Shown piece by piece: positions 17,665-25,898 of a stretch of DNA of 32,223 nucleotides. The notes beneath the pieces are model-generated. The model searched no databases, was not told the DNA's origin, and worked only from the letters and a program-made list of their open reading frames with translations. The position numbers and the translations under genes were made by a program. This DNA is from Bacteroidota bacterium (GTDB taxonomy: Bacteria; Bacteroidota; Bacteroidia; Chitinophagales; Chitinophagaceae): NCBI GenBank assembly GCA_025356235.1, contig JANXUL010000242.1, positions 1-32,223 on the forward strand. Direction: 5' to 3'. How positions within the stretch are numbered: the stretch's first letter is position 1; each line of letters begins with the position of its first letter.

Positions 17665-18999
17665 TTGGATCATCACCCGGTTTTGTATTTTCTTTTCCAT
17701 CCTACTTTACTATCAGCCATACAGGCGCAGGGTACTACTGTTTTGGTTATGGTGTTGTTTATTCTGCTGTTCCTTTCGTTTGTGTTATCAGGATCGGAGG
17801 TTGCATTTTTTTCTCTTACTTATAAGGACATTAATTTATTAAAATCAAAGCAACAGCCACCTTATAAAAGAATTGTTGATTTGCTGGAAGAGCCTAAAGT
17901 GCTATTGGCTTCATTGCTGATTGCGAATAGTTTTATTAATATATCCATTATCATCATCTCTAATTTACTGATTGATGATATGTTTAATTTTGAACGGTTT
18001 AATGCAGTGTGGGTTGAATTTTTAATAAAAGTGGTTGCCGTTTCTTTCCTGCTTGTTTTGTTTGGTGAGGTGATGCCCAAGGTATTGGCTACGCAGAATA
18101 ATGTACGTTTTGCCAAAGACTTCGGCGGCATTGTACAGGCGGTTTCGTATGCCTGTGCTGGCTTGAGTAAGCGGTTGGTAAAATATTCCGATATCGTTGA
18201 GCGTAAACTGGCTAATAAAGGCAATGGTTCATACAGCCTGGAAGAACTGGATCATGCCATTGACCTGACCACTGAAAATACAGCTTCAGAAAACGAGAAG
18301 AATATTTTAAAAGGTATTGTGAAGTTTGGTAACATAACTGTGAAACAGGTTATGAAAACAAGGGTGGATGTGCATGGGATTGATTATGACATATCCTTCG
18401 GTGAACTGATCGCAACCTTTAGGGACCTGCGTTACAGCAGGTTACCTGTATATAAAGAAGACCTTGATAATGTGGTGGGTACCATACAGACCAAGGACCT
18501 GATTGCTTTTTTGAACCACCAAAATGATTACGACTGGCATGGGTTAATGCGGCAGCCGTATTTTGTACATGAACAGAAATTTATAGAAGACCTGTTGAAA
18601 GAGTTTCAATCCAAACGGATTCACTTTGCTGTAGTAGTAGATGAGTTTGGCGGCACCAGTGGTATTGTAACATTAGAAGACATACTGGAAGAGGTAATTG
18701 GCGAGATCAAGGATGAATTTGATGAAGAAGAAAGCGGGTACAAAAAAATAGACGACCACAATTATATTTTTGAGGGGCGTACCATGATCAATGATGTTTG
18801 TAAAGTGATGGAATTGCAGGCGGATACATTTGATCCGATAAAAGGAGAAAGTGATTCACTGGCTGGCCTTGTACTGGAACTTACCGGAGAAATACCCCAG
18901 CCCGCAAAAGTGGTAAACTTCGGTGAATTTGAATTTACGGTATTGGAAGTTGAGAAGAACAGGATACAGAAAGTTAAGGTAACTATTAAGCCACAGTAA
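17665..18999 (+). CDS. gldE: Gliding motility-associated protein GldE (CNNM/CBS/CorC_HlyC domain)
   Basis: LVLFILLFLSFVLSGSEVAFFSLTYKDIN...FGEVMPKVLATQNN...VDEFGGTSGIVTLEDILEEVIGEIKDEFDEEE; located between ssb and gldD. TTG start uncertain. Confidence 0.93.
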   Translation: MDHHPVLYFLFHPTLLSAIQAQGTTVLVMVLFILLFLSFVLSGSEVAFFSLTYKDINLLKSKQQPPYKRIVDLLEEPKVLLASLLIANSFINISIIIISNLLIDDMFNFERFNAVWVEFLIKVVAVSFLLVLFGEVMPKVLATQNNVRFAKDFGGIVQAVSYACAGLSKRLVKYSDIVERKLANKGNGSYSLEELDHAIDLTTENTASENEKNILKGIVKFGNITVKQVMKTRVDVHGIDYDISFGELIATFRDLRYSRLPVYKEDLDNVVGTIQTKDLIAFLNHQNDYDWHGLMRQPYFVHEQKFIEDLLKEFQSKRIHFAVVVDEFGGTSGIVTLEDILEEVIGEIKDEFDEEESGYKKIDDHNYIFEGRTMINDVCKVMELQADTFDPIKGESDSLAGLVLELTGEIPQPAKVVNFGEFEFTVLEVEKNRIQKVKVTIKPQ

Positions 19000-19004
19000 G
19001 TGTT

Positions 19005-19664
19005 ATGAGGAATGCAAACGGTAGTCGAAGGTTAATGGTGAATGGTCAATGGCTGATGCTGCGTGGAAGGGTTTGTTTATGGTTAGTTTTAGCTATTGTT
19101 TATGGACAATGCTTTATGACTTCTTCCTGCAACAGCAGCTACACGCCAAAGCCAAGAGGCTATTACAAAATAAACCTACCCGAAAAAAAATACCAGGTAT
19201 TTGAAGAGGCGGGTTACCCTTATTCATTTGAGTACCCTGTGTATGCCAAAGTAGTTAAAGACAGCACTTTTTTTGGCGAGGCCACCGAGAACCCATGGTG
19301 GATAAATGTTGATTTTCCGCAGTTTAACGGCAGGATCTATGTGAGTTATAAAGAGATAGGGAAGAATAAATTTGATACACTTATTAAACATGCTTTTGCG
19401 TTAACAGGAAAACATACTTCAAAAGCGTATTCGATAGATGATTCGTTGGTTACAACACCTAATCATGTACACGGTGTGTTTTTTACCGTGGGCGGGGATG
19501 TGGCTACTGCCAACCAATTTTTCCTGAGCGATTCCACAAAACATTTTTTACGCGGTGCATTGTATTTTGATGCGACGCCTAATGCCGATTCATTAGGTAT
19601 TGTAAATAAGTTCCTGGTAGCGGATATGAAACATTTGATCAATACATTCAAATGGCGGAATTAA
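19005..19664 (+). CDS. gldD: Gliding motility lipoprotein GldD
   Basis: CNSSYTPKPRGYYKINLPEKKYQVFEEAGYPYSFEYPVYAKVVKDS; follows gldE. N-terminus uncertain (starts possible at 19005, 19035 or 19056). Confidence 0.9.
   Translation: MRNANGSRRLMVNGQWLMLRGRVCLWLVLAIVYGQCFMTSSCNSSYTPKPRGYYKINLPEKKYQVFEEAGYPYSFEYPVYAKVVKDSTFFGEATENPWWINVDFPQFNGRIYVSYKEIGKNKFDTLIKHAFALTGKHTSKAYSIDDSLVTTPNHVHGVFFTVGGDVATANQFFLSDSTKHFLRGALYFDATPNADSLGIVNKFLVADMKHLINTFKWRN
19030..19057 (+). repeat. 7-bp tandem repeat tract at the gldD N-terminus
   Basis: GGTTAAT|GGTGAAT|GGTCAAT|GGCTGAT. Confidence 0.8.
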
Positions 19665-19723
19665 CTTTTTAAATCTTAAGGCGTTCTTAAAATTTAAAAG
19701 TTGAGCCACCCTGAAAAGGGCGG
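19661..19723 (+). terminator. Two consecutive hairpins at the end of gldD
   Basis: aactttttaaatcttaag-gcgtt-cttaaaatttaaaagtt (one bulge, one mismatch), then gccaccct-gaaa-agggcggc. Confidence 0.5.
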
Positions 19724-19856
19724 CTGTTAAGACAAACACTGATTAGCCATGCTTTTTTGGCAACAGGTTAACTATGGTACGCACGGCACTTGTTTTTGTT
19801 ACTTTATAATAGCCAAAAAATTATCAATACCCTTAACGCTTGCTGCCGTATTGGAT

Positions 19857-19864
19857 TATCTTTG
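19857..19864 (+). promoter_or_regulatory. Candidate -7 element TATCTTTG (TAnnTTTG) upstream of the DUF3109 gene
   Basis: Exact consensus match 29 nt before ATG 19894; TTG at 19840-19842 is slightly too close for an ideal -33. Confidence 0.45.
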
Positions 19865-19893
19865 ATCCAATTAATACAGAATAAGACAGAAAT

Positions 19894-20481
19894 ATGATAG
19901 CGATAGATAATGTACTGGTGAGTGAGCATATTATTGAAGAGCAGTTTGTCTGCGACCTGAACAAGTGTAAGGGGGGCTGCTGTGAGGATGGAGACGCCGG
20001 TGCCCCCATGGAAAAATGGGAACTTGACAAACTGAAAGAACATTATGAGGTGATTAAACCTTATATGACGGAAGAGGGAATTAAAGAAGTGGAGCGACAA
20101 GGCAAATATTTGTACGACCAGGAATTTGGCTGGGTTACACCTACCATTAATGGGCAAATTTGCGCGTATGGTTACCGGGATAAATGGGGGATTATTAAAT
20201 GCGGTATAGAACAGGCTTTTAATGATGGGAAACTGGATTGGAAAAAGCCAGTGAGTTGCCACCTTTTTCCGATAAGGATACAGAAAAGTAAACTTGATCC
20301 GGATATTGAATATGTAAATTATGAGCCAAGAGAAGACTTATGCCAGGCTGCCTGCAGTTTGGGTAAGAAATTAAAAATGCCTGTATATATTTTTCTAAAA
20401 GACTCGATTACCCGGAAATATGGAGAAGTATTTTATGAAACACTGGCGGCAACGGCCATGCATATGAAAGAGCAGGGATAA
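19894..20481 (+). CDS. DUF3109 family cysteine-rich protein
   Basis: MIAIDNVLVSEHIIEEQFVCDLNKCKGGCCEDGDAGAPM...CAYGYRDKWGIIKCGIEQA...KPVSCHLFPIRI. Confidence 0.92.
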   Translation: MIAIDNVLVSEHIIEEQFVCDLNKCKGGCCEDGDAGAPMEKWELDKLKEHYEVIKPYMTEEGIKEVERQGKYLYDQEFGWVTPTINGQICAYGYRDKWGIIKCGIEQAFNDGKLDWKKPVSCHLFPIRIQKSKLDPDIEYVNYEPREDLCQAACSLGKKLKMPVYIFLKDSITRKYGEVFYETLAATAMHMKEQG

Positions 20482-20494
20482 CCTGCTGAATAGT

Positions 20495-20535
20495 GAACAA
20501 GGTGCCGAAGTGAGTGACACAACAAAGCATCATAG
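20495..20535 (+). repeat. Dispersed intergenic motif, copy 2 (core 20507-20523)
   Basis: gaac-aaggtgcc-gaagtgagtgacacaac-aaagcatcatag. Confidence 0.9.
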
Positions 20536-20568
20536 TAGCCATATCGTTTGTTAAAAACAAAACACATC

Positions 20569-21945
20569 ATGAAAGATACCGCAGCATCCTTCATTGCCAA
20601 AAGCACCATTAAAGCCGCCGACCTGGAACACAGGCGGAAGATCAATTTTAATATTAATAAATATAATGCAGTAGTGCCTCTGGGTAAGAGCCAGTTTTCG
20701 GATGTGATGCTGGCCCGTGAAAAAGCAAAGAATAAAAAATGGGATGCCATTGAGCACCTAGACAGGTACCTGGAAGAATTTGAAAAAAAGATTACTGCCC
20801 GCGGCGCCAAAGTAATCTGGGCCGAGAATGCGCAGGAAGCTTTGGATGAGATAGGAAAAATATGCAAAGAGAAAAACTGCAAAACACTCGTGAAAAGTAA
20901 GAGTATGGTGACAGAAGAAATTCACCTGAACTCTTATCTTGAATCAATAGGTGTTGAAAGCGTGGAAACCGATCTGGGTGAATATATTCAGCAATTAGAT
21001 GGCGAAGCACCTTATCACATTGTTACACCGGCCATGCACAAAAGCAAAGAAGATGTAGCAAGGTTGTTTGCAGAAAAATTAGGTACGCCTTCCGGCTTGT
21101 CACCCGAAGAGTTAACATTAGTTGCGCGTAAAATCTTACGGGATAAATATGTACAGGCAGAAGTGGGTGTTACCGGTGCCAATTTTATTGTTGCCGATGT
21201 TGGTGGAATAGCTGTTACAGAAAATGAAGGGAATGCGAGGTTAAGTTGCGCCTGGCCTAAAACACATATTGTAGTAGTAGGCATTGAGAAGGTGATACCT
21301 TCCATACAGGATCTCTCTTTATTCTGGCCATTATTAGCCACCTATGGTACAGGGCAAAAAATAACTGTGTACAATACAATTGTTTCCGGTCCGAAACAGG
21401 CGAATGAAGCAGATGGCCCGGAAGAAATGTATGTAATATTATTAGACAACGGGCGCACTAACCTGTTGGCTAACCCTACTGCAAGGGAAGCTTTATACTG
21501 CATTCGTTGTGGTGCTTGTTTAAATGCCTGCCCTGTTTATAAGAATATTGGCGGCCATGCTTATGAAACTACCTATAGCGGGCCAATCGGCTCTGTGATC
21601 ACACCATATATGAGTGGCATAGATGAATACAAGCACCTGAGTTATGCATCTTCTTTGTGTGGAAACTGTACCGAGGTTTGTCCGGTTAGAATTAATCTCC
21701 ATGAATTGTTATTGGATAACCGGCACGAAGCAGTGCTGCAGGGCTCTAGCACATTAGCCGAACGTATTGCCTGGAAAGTGTGGAAAACTGCCAGCCTGAA
21801 CCGGGCAATGATGAATATGGGCAGTGGAAAAATGAAGAACTGGGTGGTGAATAAAGTTTTTAAAGGCTGGACAGCGCATAGGAGCGACCTGGATTTTAGC
21901 CAGAAAACTTTTAATGAACTGTGGAAAGAACGGGATGCCAATTGA
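20569..21945 (+). CDS. lutB: LutB/LldF family L-lactate oxidation iron-sulfur protein
   Basis: MKDTAASFIAKSTIKAADLEHRRKINFNINKYN...YCIRCGACLNACPVYKNIGGHAYETTYSGPIGSVITPY...CGNCTEVCPVRINLHELLLDNR; ATG 20569 preferred. Confidence 0.95.
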   Translation: MKDTAASFIAKSTIKAADLEHRRKINFNINKYNAVVPLGKSQFSDVMLAREKAKNKKWDAIEHLDRYLEEFEKKITARGAKVIWAENAQEALDEIGKICKEKNCKTLVKSKSMVTEEIHLNSYLESIGVESVETDLGEYIQQLDGEAPYHIVTPAMHKSKEDVARLFAEKLGTPSGLSPEELTLVARKILRDKYVQAEVGVTGANFIVADVGGIAVTENEGNARLSCAWPKTHIVVVGIEKVIPSIQDLSLFWPLLATYGTGQKITVYNTIVSGPKQANEADGPEEMYVILLDNGRTNLLANPTAREALYCIRCGACLNACPVYKNIGGHAYETTYSGPIGSVITPYMSGIDEYKHLSYASSLCGNCTEVCPVRINLHELLLDNRHEAVLQGSSTLAERIAWKVWKTASLNRAMMNMGSGKMKNWVVNKVFKGWTAHRSDLDFSQKTFNELWKERDAN

Positions 21946-21986
21946 TAGCTGCAGGAAAGGCGTAATTAATTATTAATCATTCATCA

Positions 21987-23303
21987 TTGGAAAGTTCCCA
22001 TACAAATTCACTGCTTGTATATGCGAAGCATATTACTCCCCGGCTTTCCTATATAGTCAGTACACTTTTTAGTAACGCTACTGTTACTGATTCACAGGAT
22101 CGATTTTTTTTGCATAAGGGGATAAAAATTAATTATTCGGCGGATAAAATTAATTCGGATGAATTATGGGTAGTGCCTTACGGATTGCTGACTGAGCAGG
22201 GGATTCGTAAACAGGCGATAGATTGTTTTGAATGGGCCGGTATGAACTTTTTTTTTGCTACAAACGGTGACCTCCCTTTTGATATTTTTTCTGCCTCTTT
22301 TTACCTGCTTACCCGGTATGAGGAGTACCTGCCACATGAACTCGATCAATACGGAAGATATTCGCATACCAACAGTCTCGCTTACAAAGAAGGATTTCTG
22401 AAATTACCATTGGTTAATTTGTGGATACAAATGTTTGAGGGATATCTTACAAAAAGAAATCAAAATTCGGCAATCAGAAATCAGAATTCAAAATTCAATT
22501 TCGTTCCCACTTACGATATTGATATTGCCTACAGCTATCTGCATAAACCTGTTTGGAAAAATGTAGCTGGGTTTTACCGGGATTTATTACAGGGAAAATT
22601 CGAGCAGGTGATGGAAAGGGGCAATGTATATAGCGGAAGAAAAAAAGATCCGTTTGATGTGTTCGACTGGATGGACTCGTTACATGAAAAATACAGGCTG
22701 CAACCGATCTACTTTTTTTTAACCATTCTTAAAAGGGGCAAATTCGATAAAAATTTATTAGCGCGGTCAAAAGCCTTGCAGCAGCTGTATCAACGCCTTT
22801 CAAAAATATATATTACAGGGCTGCACCCTTCCTGGCAAAGTGGAACGGATGAATGGTTATTGGGGAAAGAGCTAAAGACTTTAGAAAACATTATTCAAAA
22901 ACCTGTTATAATTTCACGCAACCATTATCTGCGGTTTACCGTTCCACATAGTTATCGGAGGCTGATGGCTGCAGGGATAAAAGACGATTATTCGATGGCA
23001 TACGGAACCATCAATGGTTTCAGAGCTTCTTATACTTTACCATTTAGTTGGTATGACCTGGAGCAGGAGTCTGTAACTGGGCTTGTAATCCACCCTTTTT
23101 GTTTTATGGAAGCCAATTCTTTTTTTGAACAGGGCTATTCCGCGGAAGAAGCAGGTGAGGAAATTCAATACTATTTTGATGTAGTTAAAAAAGTGAATGG
23201 GGAATTCATTACACTTTTTCACAACCATTTTCTTACAGAGCAGCCAGAATGGATTGGGTGGAGAAGGATGTATGAAGACTTTTTGGAGAAAAATTTCGGA
23301 TAG
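21987..23303 (+). CDS. DUF7033-type N-terminal domain + polysaccharide deacetylase-like protein
   Basis: YLLTRYEEYLPHELDQYGRYSHTNSLAYKEGFLKLPLVNLWI, then FNFVPTYDIDIAYSYLHKPVWKNVAGFYRDLL; TTG start uncertain. Confidence 0.8.
   Translation: MESSHTNSLLVYAKHITPRLSYIVSTLFSNATVTDSQDRFFLHKGIKINYSADKINSDELWVVPYGLLTEQGIRKQAIDCFEWAGMNFFFATNGDLPFDIFSASFYLLTRYEEYLPHELDQYGRYSHTNSLAYKEGFLKLPLVNLWIQMFEGYLTKRNQNSAIRNQNSKFNFVPTYDIDIAYSYLHKPVWKNVAGFYRDLLQGKFEQVMERGNVYSGRKKDPFDVFDWMDSLHEKYRLQPIYFFLTILKRGKFDKNLLARSKALQQLYQRLSKIYITGLHPSWQSGTDEWLLGKELKTLENIIQKPVIISRNHYLRFTVPHSYRRLMAAGIKDDYSMAYGTINGFRASYTLPFSWYDLEQESVTGLVIHPFCFMEANSFFEQGYSAEEAGEEIQYYFDVVKKVNGEFITLFHNHFLTEQPEWIGWRRMYEDFLEKNFG
22457..22498 (+). repeat. 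Six in-frame 7-bp units between the two domains of the deacetylase protein
   Basis: AAATCAA|AATTCGG|CAATCAG|AAATCAG|AATTCAA|AATTCAA; encodes RNQNSAI RNQNSKF. Confidence 0.92.
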
Positions 23304-23346
23304 ATATTTTTTTTGTTAGGTTCTGGCCGCTTTAAGGTCCTTACCG

Positions 23347-24270
23347 TTACATGGCATCGGCATCAGCGGAAGTCATGGGTTGCTTTTGTTTCATACTCCT
23401 GTTTACAAGGTATACACCAATTAAGGTGATTACTGATCCAATAAGAATATTAAACGTGAGCTTTTCATTCACGACCAATGAGCCTACCAGGATAGCTACA
23501 ATGGGATTGATATAGGCGTATAAAGAAGCAATGGCAGGTTCCAGGTGTTTCATAGAATAAATGAAAGCAACAAATGTGAAGATAGATCCTGCTAAAACGA
23601 GATAGGTTAATGCCCCCCAGGTTTGGGCAGGAATATTTGCCAAAGGGATATGGTCTCCTGTGATGATGACTATTGAAAAAAGTATTGCGGAACTGGTTAG
23701 CATTTGCCAGCCGGTTGCATAGTAAGGGTTGATATCTGCTTTTTTTCTGGCGATAAAAATGGTGGCAATGCTCCATGTAATCATGGCTATCAATGACAGA
23801 ATAACACCCAAAGCAAATCCTCCTGTATGACTGTGAAATGCATTATCATAAAATACTACGGCAATACCACCAATGCCCAATATAATACCGATGAAAGTAA
23901 GAAAATTGATGTTTTTATTTTTAAAGAATATGGCTTCAATCAATACTACACAAAGAGGATACAAGGCTGCAATGAGTGCGCCCAGACCACTTGATATATG
24001 TTTTAATGCCATTGTTGCAATACCATTAGCCGATACAAACATGAGGATACCCATGATGGTTAACCATCCCAGTTGTTTAAGCGTAGGTAAAGGTTGCTTT
24101 TTGATAAAGATGAAAAACAGCACATATAAGCTGCCGCCAATGAACTGGCGGATGCTTGCCACTTCGAGAGCCGGGGCTTTTTGAACACCTATTTTACTGG
24201 CTACCCATGTTGTACCCCATATGATGCTGGTAGCACTTAATGCGATATAGGCTTTTTGTTTGGTGGTCAA
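23347..24270 (-). CDS. EamA/DMT family transporter
   Basis: Ten hydrophobic segments; SATSIIWGTTWVASKIGVQKAPALEVASIRQFIGG...; ORF opens at 24303 but the first ~11 residues (MPEGRRGKTTK) derive from a palindromic GC-rich repeat. Confidence 0.9.
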   Translation of the reverse strand: MTTKQKAYIALSATSIIWGTTWVASKIGVQKAPALEVASIRQFIGGSLYVLFFIFIKKQPLPTLKQLGWLTIMGILMFVSANGIATMALKHISSGLGALIAALYPLCVVLIEAIFFKNKNINFLTFIGIILGIGGIAVVFYDNAFHSHTGGFALGVILSLIAMITWSIATIFIARKKADINPYYATGWQMLTSSAILFSIVIITGDHIPLANIPAQTWGALTYLVLAGSIFTFVAFIYSMKHLEPAIASLYAYINPIVAILVGSLVVNEKLTFNILIGSVITLIGVYLVNRSMKQKQPMTSADADAM

Positions 24271-24282
24271 TTTTGTGGTTTT

Positions 24283-24326
24283 ACCCCTCCGCCCTTCAGG
24301 CACCTCCCCTTTTTAAGGAGGAGGAA
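24283..24326. repeat. Palindromic intergenic repeat-like sequence
   Basis: acccctccgcccttcaggcacctccccttttt aaggaggaggaaa: cctccccttttt/aaggaggagg near-palindrome. Confidence 0.5.
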
Positions 24327-24344
24327 AGTTTGGTGGTGGTTAGG

Positions 24345-25850
24345 TTAGTGTTTAAAATGGCGCATGCCTGTCATAACCATGGCTAACTTATTATCAACGC
24401 AATATTCAATGCTATCTTTATCCCTGACCGAGCCTCCTGGCTGAATGAATGTTTCGATACCTGCCGTATGGGCTATTTGTACACAATCATTAAACGGAAA
24501 AAATGCATCTGAAGCCAAAACAGCACTATGCAGATCGAAATTAAATTGCTTTGCTTTTTCAATTGCCTGGCGTAATGAATCAATCCGGCTGGTTTGCCCG
24601 CAACCTTTGCCTACCAATTGTTTATTTTTTATCAAAGCGATAGCGTTGCTTTTTAAATGTTTGCAAACGAGGTTGGCAAATACCAGGTCTTCTTTTTCTG
24701 CTTGTGTGGTTTCCCTCCCACCTACTTCTTCCCACTTGGTGTAGTTGCTTTCATCAGAATCCTGCTCGAGTACGCCATTTAATATTGACCGGCTTGGGGA
24801 TTTGCGTTTTGCGTTTTGGGTTTTAAGTTGCAGAAGAATCCGGTTCTTTTTACTTTTTAATACTTCGAGCGCATCTGCATGGAATGATGGCGCGATCAGG
24901 ACCTCAAAGAATATTTCGTTGATAGCGAGAGCCGTGGCTTTATCAATGGTATTGTTACAAACCAATACACCACCAAAAGCACTTTCAGGATCGCCGGCAA
25001 GTGCGGTATCCCAACTTTCTTTTACTGTTTTGCGTGAAGCGATGCCGCAGACATTTGTGTGTTTGATAATGGCAAAAACAATCTCATCCAGATTACCCTG
25101 CGATGGAGAGAATTCTTTTATAAGCTGGACAGCCGCATCAACATCTACCAGGTTGTTGTAAGAAAGTTCTTTGCCGTTTAGTTGTGTAAATAATTCTGCA
25201 AGGTTACCATAGAAAACAGCCTGCTGATGTGGATTTTCGCCGTAACGTAAAGATTGCTGGTGGCCGGGATTAAAGTAATTACTGATGGCAATATCATACT
25301 GCATGACTACTGCAAAAGCTTTGGCGGCAAATACTTTTCGTTGTTCTAAAGAAGTTTCCCCTTTTTGATCGGCCAGTAATTGTTCAAGCGCCGAATAATC
25401 ATCTTTGGCAGCTATTACTACTATATCACTAAAATTTTTTGCGGCGGCACGGATCATGGATGGTCCGCCGATGTCTATTTTTTCAATGATCAGTTTTTCT
25501 TCTGTAGTTGTACGCAGTGTTTCTTCGAAAGGATAGAGATCAACAATTACGAGGTCTATTTCAGGAATATTATATTGTTTCATTTCCACCAAATCTTGTG
25601 GCTCATACCTTCTTCCCAGAATACCACCAAATACAGCAGGGTGTAATGTTTTTACCCGGCCACCTAAAATGGAAGGATAGGTAGTGAGGCCCTCTACTGC
25701 TACACAGGGAACCTTCAGGTCTTCTAAAAACTTTTGTGTGCCACCGGTTGAGTAGATGGTGATTCCCAGTTCGTGTAATTTTTTGGCGATAGGTTCCAGG
25801 CCGTCTTTATAAAAAACGGAAATAAGGGCAGATTGAATTTTTTTTTGCAT
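24345..25850 (-). CDS. purH: Bifunctional AICAR transformylase / IMP cyclohydrolase
   Basis: MQKKIQSALISVFYKDGLEPIAKKLHELGITIYSTGGTQKFLEDL...LRYGENPHQQAVFYG...SDAFFPFNDCVQIAHTAGIETFIQPGGSVRD; start ATG 25850. Confidence 0.97.
   Translation of the reverse strand: MQKKIQSALISVFYKDGLEPIAKKLHELGITIYSTGGTQKFLEDLKVPCVAVEGLTTYPSILGGRVKTLHPAVFGGILGRRYEPQDLVEMKQYNIPEIDLVIVDLYPFEETLRTTTEEKLIIEKIDIGGPSMIRAAAKNFSDIVVIAAKDDYSALEQLLADQKGETSLEQRKVFAAKAFAVVMQYDIAISNYFNPGHQQSLRYGENPHQQAVFYGNLAELFTQLNGKELSYNNLVDVDAAVQLIKEFSPSQGNLDEIVFAIIKHTNVCGIASRKTVKESWDTALAGDPESAFGGVLVCNNTIDKATALAINEIFFEVLIAPSFHADALEVLKSKKNRILLQLKTQNAKRKSPSRSILNGVLEQDSDESNYTKWEEVGGRETTQAEKEDLVFANLVCKHLKSNAIALIKNKQLVGKGCGQTSRIDSLRQAIEKAKQFNFDLHSAVLASDAFFPFNDCVQIAHTAGIETFIQPGGSVRDKDSIEYCVDNKLAMVMTGMRHFKH
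24797..24824 (-). repeat. Four in-frame 7-bp units inside purH
   Basis: Minus strand AAAACCC|AAAACGC|AAAACGC|AAATCCC; encodes KTQNAKRKSP. Confidence 0.92.
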
Positions 25851-25898
25851 GATAGGTTGTTGAAAACTTTTCCAAATAAAACAGAACGGCAATAATTG

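Noticed and set aside
17643-17842. Two 60-aa ORFs overlapping the start of gldE
   Set aside because: Out-of-frame readings of the gldE transmembrane region; the gldE frame has strong homology motifs.
24445-25161. Plus-strand ORFs of 99 and 138 aa opposite purH
   Set aside because: Antisense to a highly conserved enzyme; composition is typical of shadow ORFs.
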